Shown here piece after piece: positions 8,926 to 17,772 of a stretch of DNA of 64,000 nt. A model generated the notes under the pieces. It ran no database searches. It had not been told where the DNA came from and saw only the letters and a list, made by a program, of their open reading frames with translations. This stretch comes from JAUIAI01 sp050633665 (GTDB lineage: Bacteria; Pseudomonadota; Gammaproteobacteria; Burkholderiales; Burkholderiaceae_E). The first letter of the stretch is position 1; each line of letters opens with the position of its first letter. The stretch covers positions 310,001-374,000 of the forward strand of contig JBOEGY010000006.1 in NCBI GenBank assembly GCA_050633665.1, in the 5' to 3' direction. Both the position numbers and the translations under genes were made by a program.

Positions 8926-10027
8926 ACGAATCACCGATCGCCTGCAGACGTGCGGCCCGCAAGCCGGCCGCGATCGCCGCCGGCCCCTGGGGGGCGAGCG
9001 GTTTGGCGATAGCGCCGGCATTAACCGTCTGAACCGCCTGTAAGGACTGGCTGAGTCGGGCGGCCAGTAGCCCGGTGGCGCCAGGAGCCCAGGCATCGGC
9101 CGCAGCCATCACCACCGGCAGGCGTTCGGGTCGGCGCAGGCCGTCCAGCCGTTCAATCCAGCCCAGCAGGGTTTCCGGCTCGGCCACACTTGCGGCGTCC
9201 GCGAGTGAGCGGTCATCGAACAGCCTGGTTTTTTCCTGAATCAGTAACCGGGCGATGTCGCGGCATTCATTGGGCGCCCGCAAAGCCGCAGCCAATTCCA
9301 GGCCGTTGTCACAGGCCAGTGCAACAAGCGCGAATCTGCCGGGCAGGCTGAGTGCCGCCTGAGCCGCCCGGTTCAAGGCCTGTTCCAGCTGCTCTAAGTC
9401 TTTTAGCCCGGGAATCAGGCGGGTTAGTGCATTGGCATCAGCCAGCACCGTCATCATGCGTGCCGGCGCCGCTTCCATCAGGCCGCGGGCCAGCTCCTGC
9501 CAAACTCGCTCGGCGACCAGGGCATCGACTTCGCCGGCAGCCGTCATCTGGCGCATCAGCGCCAGGGTTTCGGGGGCAACCGAGAAGTCGGCGAAGCGCG
9601 CCGCAAATCTGGCCAGCCGCAAAATGCGCACCGGGTCTTCGGAAAACGCATCACTGACATGACGGAACAGGCGATTCGCTAAATCTGACTGGCCGTGATA
9701 TGGATCAATCAGCGTGCCATCTTCCGCGCGCGCCATCGCGTTAATAGTGAGGTCGCGCCGGAGCAGATCTTCCTCCAGCGTGACATCGGGCGAGAAATGA
9801 ACATCAAAGCCTTTGTAGCCGGGACCGGTCTTGCGCTCAGTGCGAGCCAGTGCGTATTCCTCGTGGCTTTCGGGGTGTAGAAAAACCGGGAAGTCTTTGC
9901 CGACTGGTTGATAGCCAAGCTCGGTCATTTGCGCTGGCGTCGCGCCAACCACTACCCAGTCGGCATCATGAAATGGCAGGCCGAGCAGTTCGTCTCTGAC
10001 CGACCCGCCAACCCGGAATATTTTCAC
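8909..10027 (-). CDS. cca: CCA-adding tRNA nucleotidyltransferase
   Basis: A 372-residue class II CCA-adding enzyme, which builds or repairs the 3' CCA end of tRNAs. It has VGGSVRDELLG (6-16), the metal-binding Asp-x-Asp of HDADWVVVG (Asp21/Asp23), TINAMA after the RRD basic motif, and the ERVWQELARGL neck region. It is shorter than the 412-residue E. coli enzyme, and I see no clear HD phosphohydrolase motif in the C-terminal part. Its start codon overlaps the stop of the NDUFA9-like gene by one base, so the two form an operon. Confidence 0.93.
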   Translation of the reverse strand: MKIFRVGGSVRDELLGLPFHDADWVVVGATPAQMTELGYQPVGKDFPVFLHPESHEEYALARTERKTGPGYKGFDVHFSPDVTLEEDLLRRDLTINAMARAEDGTLIDPYHGQSDLANRLFRHVSDAFSEDPVRILRLARFAARFADFSVAPETLALMRQMTAAGEVDALVAERVWQELARGLMEAAPARMMTVLADANALTRLIPGLKDLEQLEQALNRAAQAALSLPGRFALVALACDNGLELAAALRAPNECRDIARLLIQEKTRLFDDRSLADAASVAEPETLLGWIERLDGLRRPERLPVVMAAADAWAPGATGLLAARLSQSLQAVQTVNAGAIAKPLAPQGPAAIAAGLRAARLQAIGDSFRAKP

Positions 10028-10995
10028 TAACGACGCGCGCGGGCACGCTCTTCGTTAAACGCAGAGGTGCGGTGGCGAAGATAAGTCGGGCCAATCGCGG
10101 TGAGCGAGGCTGGCGTAATACCGAGTTCGGGCGCCAGCGGGCCGGTGGCAATATTCGGTTTGGCCAACGAGTCAAAGTTGTCTCGCGACATCAGGGTCGG
10201 GCCAGGGGCCAGTTCCAGCGCGCGGGCCTGCAGCCGGCCGGCCGCATCCGGTAAATCGATGATCTTGCGGGGGTGGCCGGAGTACTCGCCGGCCAGGGCG
10301 ACCAGCTCACGCAGCGTGAAAATCTCCGGGCCGGCGACCTCGTAGGCACGACCAAACGTCAGTACGTTGTTCAGGACGTTGACGATCGCCGTGACCAGGT
10401 CACCGACAAAGACCGGTTGCAATTGCGCGCCGCCCCGGGCCAAAGGCATTACCGGAAAAAACTGTTGCAAGGTGGCGAACATATTCAGGAATTTGTCCCC
10501 CGGGCCGAAGACAACCGACGGACGCAACACGGTAAATTCCTTCAGACCGCTGGCGGCGATGGCTCGTTCACCGTCGGCCTTGGAGCGCAGATACCCCGAC
10601 GGTAGCTGGGCGCGCTCTGGGTCCGCCCCCAGGGCAGAAATATGAACCAGCCGTTTGCCATACCGGGCGCAGGCTGTTGCGATACGCTGCGGCAACTCCA
10701 CATGGGCTTTGGCAAATTCGGGGCCGTAGGCGGCATCGTCAACCGGCGCTGAACTGTGCAGAACACCGACCAGATTGATCACCGCGTCGGCCGCTTCAAT
10801 CAGAGGGTCGAGTTGTGCATCATCGTGGATATCGGTCGTGACAACCTGGACCTTGGGCAGCAGGAACAGGTCACGCCCGTGGCGCCGTCGCTTGGTCGGA
10901 ACCACAATGTCGTAGTTGTCGCCGGACAGTCGGGAAACAAGGCGTTGCCCGATGAACCCGGTGCCGCCGATGACGAGGAGTGATGGATAGCGCAT
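10027..10995 (-). CDS. NDUFA9-like NAD(P)-binding epimerase/dehydratase family protein
   Basis: A 322-residue extended SDR of the atypical type related to the complex I subunit NDUFA9. The Rossmann loop is VIGGTGFIGQRLV (8-20). NLVGVLHSS, HISALGADPERA and SGYLRSKADGERAI follow; the Tyr-x-x-x-Lys element is YLRSK. Bacterial members are found widely in proteobacteria, with roles in quinone or NADH dehydrogenase maturation suggested but not proven. It precedes cca with a one-base overlap and follows slt in the same direction after 37 bases, so the three may be one transcription unit. Confidence 0.8.
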   Translation of the reverse strand: MRYPSLLVIGGTGFIGQRLVSRLSGDNYDIVVPTKRRRHGRDLFLLPKVQVVTTDIHDDAQLDPLIEAADAVINLVGVLHSSAPVDDAAYGPEFAKAHVELPQRIATACARYGKRLVHISALGADPERAQLPSGYLRSKADGERAIAASGLKEFTVLRPSVVFGPGDKFLNMFATLQQFFPVMPLARGGAQLQPVFVGDLVTAIVNVLNNVLTFGRAYEVAGPEIFTLRELVALAGEYSGHPRKIIDLPDAAGRLQARALELAPGPTLMSRDNFDSLAKPNIATGPLAPELGITPASLTAIGPTYLRHRTSAFNEERARARR

Positions 10996-11032
10996 GATCG
11001 AGTATTGGTTATGGCCTTGAATGACGGCCCGG

Positions 11033-13099
11033 CTACGGAATGGAAGAAGGTTTGAACGGCACTTTGGGTACGGTACCCAGCAGGGTTTTCAGTGACTGCG
11101 GTTTGCCTTCAAACACAGACCCATAGTATGCGGCATTCAGCAGTACCTTCTTGACGTATTGACGCGTTTGCGCGAATGGAATGATTTCTGCAAATAACGC
11201 TCCATCGACAGTATCGGGCAGCGTGGACTGCCAGTAGCGCGGCCGCCTGGGGCCGGCGTTATAGCCGGCGCTGGCCAGCAAAGCCGAGTTGTTGAGCGAA
11301 TCGTAAACCGTCTTCAGGTAGTACGTGCCGTACTGAACATTGGTGGCAAAGTGATACAGGTGCGCGGTTTCAAAGTTTTGCTGACCCAGGCGCCCGGCAA
11401 TCCAGCGGCCGGTGGACGGCATGATTTGCATCAGGCCGCGCGCCCCCACGCTTGACCGCGCCCTGATGTCAAAACGGGATTCCTGGTGAATCAAGCCGTA
11501 GACCCATGCCGGATCAAGACCATTACTCAATGCCAGCGGCTCCAGAGTGGGTCGGAACGGTGTCATGTAGCGAAGCTGGTAGTCATGCAGTTTTCGGGTC
11601 CGGGCGGCGGTTGCCAGGCAGCGCTCGGCCAGTTGCCGCTGGCAGGCAAGCGCGGCCACGGCAAGCAGACGACGGTCGCTCAACCCTCTCAGTTGCAAAG
11701 ACCATTCGCGATTACCCCGGTATTTAAGCCCCAGGTCGTAAAACTTGAATGCTCTTTTCAGGCCGGGCAAACGGGTGGCGGCTGCCATCTCACCCGCGCC
11801 GGGCTCCGGCGATTGCTGGATCGGCAGTTGGACCGGCCGGCCAAGTTCTTCGGCTGCCAGTGCGCCGTAAAAACCGGGGCGCTCGGCGATTTGCTCAAAC
11901 AAGGCTTGCCCGCCGTTTAGTTCGCCCCGCGCGAGCATGGCCCGGGCCCGCCAGTACACCCAGGTGGACTGAGTTTGCGTGCCGGGCGCCATCTCGTGGA
12001 TGAAGGTATCGAGTAAGCGCCAGTCCTGTTGGCGTAGCGCGGCCCGGGCCAGCCAGCGGCGGGTGATGTCATGCGCGCCGGAGGCGACTGCTTTCTGAGC
12101 ATAGTTATAGGCCTGGGGGATCATGTCGCGCATTGCCGAGGCGGCAATCTGTGACCAGACAAATCGTTGTTCGGCCGGGGTTAGTCGTTGACCGGCCGAA
12201 GCCATCCAGGCTGCCGCCTCGCTCGGTTTCGGACGGGAGTGACTCACTAGCGCGATCAACAGGGTGTTGCGATCGATGGCGTCGTCATGGTTAGCTGGTG
12301 GAACTGGCGCAACTGCGGCCTGAATCAAGGCGAGCGACTGTTTCAATGATTGTTCAATTCGAGATTCGTCGGACCCAAGCAGGCCGGCCAGTAACCGAAC
12401 CGACTTCCAGTCGCGCACTTCCAGCGCCAGCCACAGTCGGCGGCGCAGAAACGACGAGTCGATTTGTTCCCGGGCCAGCAACAGCCTGGCAAACTCGCCG
12501 CAATCCTCGCCCAGATCGCGGTCTCTTTGTAACGCGCGCATCGCAACACTGCCCGGCGCTTTGCCGAGCATCATCCGGGCCTGACCGGCACGGCACAAGA
12601 CCCGGGTGTCATTCCGGCGGCGCCAGTGAGGCAGATGACTCAGCATTTCCGCCCACTGGCCCCGCTCAGCGAGTTTCAACATCCACTGGCGGCGTAACAA
12701 ATCACCGGGTATCGACTTCGGATTCAGGCGAATAAACGCTCGTACGGCGGCGTCGAGCGATGCCTCGGGTTGACCGGCACTGCGTAGCTGAAGGCGCAAC
12801 CGCCAATACCCCAGGTAATCGGCCAACAGATGGTCGGCCGGAACCTGTCGCGCGGCCAGTTCAAACTGAATCAGTCGATCGGACTGCTGGGCACGAAAAG
12901 CGTCCAGGAAAGCGCGGTCTGCCGGACTGCGATCAGTGGCGGTTTGTCGGAACGGCGCGCCAGTCTGACCCTGTGCTGACGGCAGGGCGTCCGGCTTCGG
13001 CGTGGCGCCCGCTGGAGCCGCGCCAGTAACCTGCATGATGACCAGACAGGCAAGCGTTATTATCAGGAGCCGGAGGTTGGACGCATTACAGGCCAGCAT
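11033..13099 (-). CDS. slt: Slt, soluble lytic murein transglycosylase
   Basis: A 688-residue periplasmic enzyme that cleaves peptidoglycan between MurNAc and GlcNAc to give 1,6-anhydro products. A signal peptide covers about the first 30 residues (LLIITLACLVIMQVTGAAPA). A long alpha-helical superhelical domain follows, and the C-terminal SLT domain contains YGLIHQESRFD (catalytic Glu), SSVGARGLMQIMPSTG and YNAGPRRPRYW. The order and length match Slt70. It is divergent from the 5-formyltetrahydrofolate cyclo-ligase gene. Confidence 0.92.
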   Translation of the reverse strand: MLACNASNLRLLIITLACLVIMQVTGAAPAGATPKPDALPSAQGQTGAPFRQTATDRSPADRAFLDAFRAQQSDRLIQFELAARQVPADHLLADYLGYWRLRLQLRSAGQPEASLDAAVRAFIRLNPKSIPGDLLRRQWMLKLAERGQWAEMLSHLPHWRRRNDTRVLCRAGQARMMLGKAPGSVAMRALQRDRDLGEDCGEFARLLLAREQIDSSFLRRRLWLALEVRDWKSVRLLAGLLGSDESRIEQSLKQSLALIQAAVAPVPPANHDDAIDRNTLLIALVSHSRPKPSEAAAWMASAGQRLTPAEQRFVWSQIAASAMRDMIPQAYNYAQKAVASGAHDITRRWLARAALRQQDWRLLDTFIHEMAPGTQTQSTWVYWRARAMLARGELNGGQALFEQIAERPGFYGALAAEELGRPVQLPIQQSPEPGAGEMAAATRLPGLKRAFKFYDLGLKYRGNREWSLQLRGLSDRRLLAVAALACQRQLAERCLATAARTRKLHDYQLRYMTPFRPTLEPLALSNGLDPAWVYGLIHQESRFDIRARSSVGARGLMQIMPSTGRWIAGRLGQQNFETAHLYHFATNVQYGTYYLKTVYDSLNNSALLASAGYNAGPRRPRYWQSTLPDTVDGALFAEIIPFAQTRQYVKKVLLNAAYYGSVFEGKPQSLKTLLGTVPKVPFKPSSIP

Positions 13100-13123
13100 A
13101 GACGGTGTCGCAGTGAGTTTGCC

Positions 13124-13816
13124 GTGTTTTCAGGGAAACCGGTTGTCAGTCGCCGATGTTCAGTCATCTGTTCAGTCATCGTTAGTCAACTAACCGCATC
13201 GTTCAGGATTAAACCGATCAATTCGAGCATAGCATGCAGGCCCGTCTGGCCAGTCGATAGAAAAGCCGCACGAGCGGCCATTTTGCAGTGGCGTCGAACG
13301 ATGGCCTCGGCAGAGCGGGCGCGACGCAGCGACCGTATCGGCCAACTCATCACACCCTGGTTAATCCGCAGCAAAGCCGATCTCAGTGTGCGTACGCAGC
13401 ATCCGGTCGTGGGATTGTTCTGGCCGATTCGCGGCGAACCCGATCTGACCGGCTTTTATCAGCAATGGATAGCGCTTGGCTGGACGCTTGCCTTGCCACA
13501 AACACCATCGCAACCGGGGCCGCTGGCGTTTCTGCGTTACGAGCCAGGCGCTCCTATGCTGACGGATTCATATGGCATCGCCACACCGGCGCAGGCTGCG
13601 GTGATGACACCTGACCGGATCATCGCGCCTTGTGTCGGCTACGGCTCTGGAGGTTATCGGCTTGGGTATGGCGGGGGCTATTACGACCGGACCCTGACTG
13701 GCGTGGCCGGCATGGCTATCGGGGTTGCCTACCAGGAAACGCTGGTCGATTCATTCGAGGCGCAAACTCACGACCAGCCGCTGGACGCTATTGCAACCGA
13801 CAACGGCTGGTACTGA
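13124..13816 (+). CDS. 5-formyltetrahydrofolate cyclo-ligase (start uncertain)
   Basis: The enzyme converts 5-formyl-THF to 5,10-methenyl-THF with ATP. Family motifs are clear: RKAARAAILQWRRT near the true N-terminus, the FWPI strand, IAPCVGYGSGGYRLGYGGG with the ATP/folate-binding YGGGYYDR, and a C-terminal DQPLDAIATDNGW. Homology begins near 13249, but the only upstream in-frame start is a GTG at 13124, just 24 bases from the slt start. The TTG at 13283 and the ATG at 13310-13312 would cut into conserved sequence. The real start may be a rare codon such as ATA near 13235, or the extra N-terminus may be translated. In many bacteria 6S RNA lies beside this gene, but I see none here. Confidence 0.85.
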   Translation: MFSGKPVVSRRCSVICSVIVSQLTASFRIKPINSSIACRPVWPVDRKAARAAILQWRRTMASAERARRSDRIGQLITPWLIRSKADLSVRTQHPVVGLFWPIRGEPDLTGFYQQWIALGWTLALPQTPSQPGPLAFLRYEPGAPMLTDSYGIATPAQAAVMTPDRIIAPCVGYGSGGYRLGYGGGYYDRTLTGVAGMAIGVAYQETLVDSFEAQTHDQPLDAIATDNGWY

Positions 13817-13828
13817 CGCGCTTGCTTG

Positions 13829-15175
13829 TCAGGATGAGGCTTCGGGCTGCTGTTCTTCGGTGTCGAGTGTCTTGTTGTACTCGTTGTACCAGCTGGAAAA
13901 ATCGGTCGGCGGCATCGGCCTTGAATAGTGATACCCCTGGCCCCGGTCGCAGCCCAGTTCCAGCAGGGCTGCGCGTGCGTCGGCATCTTCGACGCCTTCG
14001 GCCAGCGCATGCATTTCAAACGTATGGGCCAGGTCAATCAGTGCGGCCACAATCTGGCGGTCGCCTTTGTCGCGCGCGACATGCTCGACAAAAGACTGGT
14101 CAACTTTGAGTTCATCAAGCGGGAACTGTCGCAGATACGAAAATGACGAATAACCCGTACCGAAATCATCAATCGCGAGCGTACAGCCATGTTCTTTCAG
14201 GCGGCGCATGAATTCAACCGCACTGTTTTCGTGTTGAACAATTGAGCTTTCGGTCAGTTCGAGCAACAGCTTGTCGCCGGGGATATTCCAGGTATTCAGG
14301 GCCTGGCCAACCAGCGACGGAAACGCGGAGTCAGACAAGGTTGTGGCCGACAGGTTAATACCGACCGAAATATCTATTCCCTGGGTGCGCCAGAACATCA
14401 GGTGACGCAATGCGGTGTTCAAGACATACTGGGTGAGCTGGGCCATCATGCCGCGTTCTTCGCAGACTGAGGCGATCAGACCCGGGTTAACGGCTTTACC
14501 ATCGCTGCGGTTCCAGCGAATCAGTGCTTCGACTGCCACGCACCGGCCGCTGGCCAGTTCAATCTGTGGCTGAAAATGCACGTCGAGCTCATTGCTGTAA
14601 AGCGCGGCCCGCAGCTCCCGCTCAAGTGAGGCGCGGTGCAAGGTTGCCATGTCGGCATCAAGTTTTGACACCAGAACATGTTCATCGGCATGGCGGGCCC
14701 GTAAGGCCGCAGCCGAAGCGGCATTGACGACCGTCATCGGGTCAGGAATGGTGCCGCCCGGCGCCCAGCAGCCGCCCACGACCGGACGCAATTGAACGAT
14801 GGTGGTGTTCTCGCCGTCGCGATCAATATTGATTGGCCGCATCAGGGATTCGCGCAGGGTTCGACCGGCCAGCTCGGCCAGGGCTTCGCTGGGCAGGTCG
14901 CACAGCAGCAACCAGACTTCGTCGGGGGTGACAAAAGAGAAACGATCACTGACGCGCAGGATGGCCTTGATCCGTTTGGCGATTTCGCGAACGGCTGCGC
15001 TGGCGCTGTCGTTACGCGCCAGTGCCTGCAGTCGGTCTGAGCGGTTGAGCTGGAGCATCAGCAGCGCGGTGCGTTTTTCGCCCATGCCGTGGTGGCGATT
15101 TCTCAGCTCTTTAACCAGCTCGTCCGGGGTTAACCGATATCGGGTTTTCTCGGCACCGCTTTGTTGTTCGCTCAT
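13829..15175 (-). CDS. EAL-domain c-di-GMP phosphodiesterase with degenerate GGDEF domain
   Basis: A 448-residue cytoplasmic protein. Residues ~35-170 have the outline of a GGDEF domain but no GG(D/E)EF motif. Residues ~185-435 form an EAL domain with the catalytic set present: VEALIRW (Glu216), Asn274 in INLSATTL, Glu306 in LELTES, DDFGTGYSS (Asp336/Asp337), Lys357 in LKVDQSF and the late LAEGVED glutamate. It should therefore hydrolyse c-di-GMP to pGpG, perhaps regulated by the inactive GGDEF domain. No membrane segment is seen. The HD-GYP-like gene lies six bases upstream on the same strand, so the two are likely co-transcribed. Confidence 0.88.
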   Translation of the reverse strand: MSEQQSGAEKTRYRLTPDELVKELRNRHHGMGEKRTALLMLQLNRSDRLQALARNDSASAAVREIAKRIKAILRVSDRFSFVTPDEVWLLLCDLPSEALAELAGRTLRESLMRPINIDRDGENTTIVQLRPVVGGCWAPGGTIPDPMTVVNAASAAALRARHADEHVLVSKLDADMATLHRASLERELRAALYSNELDVHFQPQIELASGRCVAVEALIRWNRSDGKAVNPGLIASVCEERGMMAQLTQYVLNTALRHLMFWRTQGIDISVGINLSATTLSDSAFPSLVGQALNTWNIPGDKLLLELTESSIVQHENSAVEFMRRLKEHGCTLAIDDFGTGYSSFSYLRQFPLDELKVDQSFVEHVARDKGDRQIVAALIDLAHTFEMHALAEGVEDADARAALLELGCDRGQGYHYSRPMPPTDFSSWYNEYNKTLDTEEQQPEASS

Positions 15176-15181
15176 AGGTCT

Positions 15182-16816
15182 TTAGATCAGGCGGTTTGAC
15201 TTGGCCATTTCTGCACCATAGTAGTCGGTGATGTTCAGGTCAAATTCATTGGCGGAGACGCTGCGGAGAATCCGGATCGGTTTGCCGTCAGCGCCTTTGG
15301 GTTTGTCGAACAGGTTACGCTCAACCGGCGCGGCCAGTTGGGTTTTGTCCGGCCAGGTCAGGACCAGTACTCTGGGTTCCAACCGCCGAATCCTATTGTG
15401 CGCCAAAACGATCGCAACTTCATGGGTTGAGAGTTCAACCATGGTGCCGACCGGAAAGACCCCGACTGCCTGTACAAATTGTTCCACCAGCGGCTCATGG
15501 AAAGAACTGCCGGCCCACTCAAACAGGTTAAGCAGTGCTTCATGCGGGGACACCGGGTTGGCGTATACCCGCGGGGTAATCAGGGCGGCAAAGGTATCGG
15601 CAATTGCTGCCATGCGCCCGTAGATACCAATCTCGGGGCCTTTTAACCCTTTTGGGTAGCCCGAGCCATCGAGTCGTTCGTGATGCTGGGCAATACCTTG
15701 CAACACAATGTCATTGAGCGGCTTCTGTTTTTGAAGCGCTTCCAGTCCGAGCCGTACATGTTCTTTAACGACCGTGTATTCCTGTGCGGTCAGCATGCCG
15801 GGTTTCTCAAGCACCGCTTTGGGGAGTTTCGTTTTACCGACATCGGCCAGCAAGCCGATCATGCCCAGGTGTTGTAACTCGCCTTTCGGGAATCCCATAT
15901 GGCGACCGATCGCCACCATGTACAGCGCGACTTTCACCGCATGACCGAGCGTGGACTGATTATCGTCCCGCATCCGGGCTACCCACATCATGGCATCCGG
16001 ATTGCTGATCATGCTTTCAACAATATCTTCAACCACTGCTTCGGCTTTCTCGATGTTGGGCATCGAGCCGGCTTTCACGTGTCCCATCAACTCGCGCAGC
16101 GTGCTTTCGCCTTTCTTGAAAGCCTGATTCGCGCGCGGCAGCTCTTCTTCGATCGGTGCCTTGATCTCGTGTTTTTCAGTCTTCAGATTGCGCGGCATGA
16201 GCTTTTTGAGTTCATGAGCGCGTTGTTTGGCCCGGGCGGCGACCGCACGCGGGTCTTCCTTCTTTTCGAACAGGCCGTCAATCCAGGCCCAGATGCGGGC
16301 AAAAAAGCCCTGGTCGCGGTTTTCAAAACTGCTGTCCGGTTCAATCAGCTTCATGTACTGATTGAAACGCTCGCGCCCCTCTGAGATGTCTTTCGGGGTG
16401 CGGATCGGCGTCTTCGGACCGGCTTTTTTATCGGTACGGAAACTTTGCCGGGCGGGGGCCGGGTCATCGATCGGCAGGCGTCGCATTTCGGCTGCCTTGA
16501 TCGCCTCAACGACAGAAGAGTCTGATTTGTCCAGATCAACGAACACATAGCGGCAATGGCGGGAAAGCGCAATCTGCTCGGCAGTGTTCGTTATCGGGAA
16601 GCCCTGGATCAGAAATGGTGTGTCCAGCCACGGCCGGTCAAGCTCGGCGACAAACATGCCCACGGCAAGCTTGTTACACGGGATTTTGAATCGATGGCCA
16701 AGCTGATCATTGCCGTCCGGGCCCGGGCTATCGGGCGAAGCGCTACCCGGCTCACTCACCGTAGAACTGGCTTTTTTCCTGACAAGCTGTGCTGTATCCG
16801 TGCTCATGGCGCTCAA
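15182..16816 (-). CDS. DUF3391 + HD-GYP domain protein lacking the HD histidine
   Basis: A 544-residue protein. The N-terminal DUF3391-type segment reads LAVGMFVAELDRPWLDTPF (50-68). A charged linker follows, with a HD-GYP domain at ~270-450. The expected LLHDIGK is GLLADVGKTKLP: the metal-binding His is Ala324, although Asp325 remains. Other ligands look intact: GHAVKVA (His292), KEH (His353), QHHE (His378/379), DGSGYP and AIADTF. It may bind metals weakly or act only as a c-di-GMP sensor. A C-terminal extension of ~100 residues is unassigned. It is probably in an operon with the EAL gene downstream. Confidence 0.85.
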   Translation of the reverse strand: MSAMSTDTAQLVRKKASSTVSEPGSASPDSPGPDGNDQLGHRFKIPCNKLAVGMFVAELDRPWLDTPFLIQGFPITNTAEQIALSRHCRYVFVDLDKSDSSVVEAIKAAEMRRLPIDDPAPARQSFRTDKKAGPKTPIRTPKDISEGRERFNQYMKLIEPDSSFENRDQGFFARIWAWIDGLFEKKEDPRAVAARAKQRAHELKKLMPRNLKTEKHEIKAPIEEELPRANQAFKKGESTLRELMGHVKAGSMPNIEKAEAVVEDIVESMISNPDAMMWVARMRDDNQSTLGHAVKVALYMVAIGRHMGFPKGELQHLGMIGLLADVGKTKLPKAVLEKPGMLTAQEYTVVKEHVRLGLEALQKQKPLNDIVLQGIAQHHERLDGSGYPKGLKGPEIGIYGRMAAIADTFAALITPRVYANPVSPHEALLNLFEWAGSSFHEPLVEQFVQAVGVFPVGTMVELSTHEVAIVLAHNRIRRLEPRVLVLTWPDKTQLAAPVERNLFDKPKGADGKPIRILRSVSANEFDLNITDYYGAEMAKSNRLI

Positions 16817-16927
16817 AGTAGGACTGGTCAGACGATATTACTGAGGCGCAGACCGAAAGGTCAGGGGGAGCCGGCCGGGCGGTCCCCTAATCAGGGCGTG
16901 AGCGGATGAGCGGTCGCCTGAGAACTG

Positions 16928-17767
16928 TTAACGGGGCATGCCGAGCGCCTGGCACAACAGTACGGTCGGCTCGGACTGGTTCAGTGTGTAGACATGCAGA
17001 CCCGGCGCACCGCCTTCCAGGAGTTGTTCGCACAGTCGCGTCACCACTTCATGACCAAATTGTCGAATAGAGACAAGATCGTCACCGTAATCGGCCAAAC
17101 GAATGCGAATCCAGCGGGGTATCTCCGCACCACATGCCTCAGAGAAGCGAATCAGCTGAGAGGCATTCATGATGGGCATGATGCCGGGGATCAACGGAAT
17201 ATTCACTCCCCGGGCGACGCAATCGTCGCGAAAGCGGAAGTAGGCATCGGCGCTATAGAAATATTGTGAAATGGCCGTATCGGCCCCGGCGTTGACTTTG
17301 GCCTGAAACGCGTCGAGGTCAGCCTGATAGGAGCTGGCCTGCGGATGCTTTTCCGGATAAGCAGCCACTTCAATCTGAAAATGCTCGCCAGTCTGCTCTC
17401 GAATGAAGCGCACCAGGTCGCTGGCATAACGGAAGTCTCCGCCATGGCTCGGGCCGACACCAGAGGGCAGGTCGCCGCGCAACGCGACGATCCGTCGCAC
17501 GCCCAGTGAGCGGTATCTTTCAAGTAATTCGGCAATCGAGGCGCTGGTGCTGCCAATGCAACTCATATGTGGCGCAACATCCAGGCCTTCGCCGGCCATG
17601 TCGCGCACGACGCTGAAGGTTTTTTCCTGAGTGGCCCCGCCCGCGCCATAAGTCACGCTGAAAAAACTTGGCTTTAACGCGTTGAGCGTTGCCCGGGTGG
17701 TGACCAGTTTTTCGACGCCGACCGGCGTATTGGGCGGGAAGAATTCAAAGCTGATTTCAGGTGTCAT
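16928..17767 (-). CDS. metF: MetF, methylenetetrahydrofolate reductase
   Basis: A 279-residue flavin enzyme that reduces 5,10-methylene-THF to 5-methyl-THF for methionine synthesis. Signatures: ISFEFFPPNTPVG at the N-terminus, VTYGAGGATQEKT, HMSCIGSTSASIAELL, ALRGDLPSG, AAYPEKHPQA and a C-terminal GLHVYTLNQSEPT. All are standard for MetF, and the length is close to the E. coli enzyme. It is the last gene of the ahcY-tlyA-metF set, five bases after tlyA, so the SAH riboswitch upstream of ahcY probably also controls it. Confidence 0.95.
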   Translation of the reverse strand: MTPEISFEFFPPNTPVGVEKLVTTRATLNALKPSFFSVTYGAGGATQEKTFSVVRDMAGEGLDVAPHMSCIGSTSASIAELLERYRSLGVRRIVALRGDLPSGVGPSHGGDFRYASDLVRFIREQTGEHFQIEVAAYPEKHPQASSYQADLDAFQAKVNAGADTAISQYFYSADAYFRFRDDCVARGVNIPLIPGIMPIMNASQLIRFSEACGAEIPRWIRIRLADYGDDLVSIRQFGHEVVTRLCEQLLEGGAPGLHVYTLNQSEPTVLLCQALGMPR

Positions 17768-17772
17768 AGCGA

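Noticed and set aside
13181..13194. TrpR-type operator (GTTAGTCAACTAAC) near slt
   Set aside because: The palindrome has a different centre from the TrpR consensus and no trp genes are nearby; in E. coli slt adjoins trpR, but that is not evidence here.
13100..13300. 6S RNA gene next to the 5-formyl-THF cyclo-ligase
   Set aside because: 6S RNA often precedes this gene, but the space is too short and no 6S-like long hairpin with a central bubble is seen.
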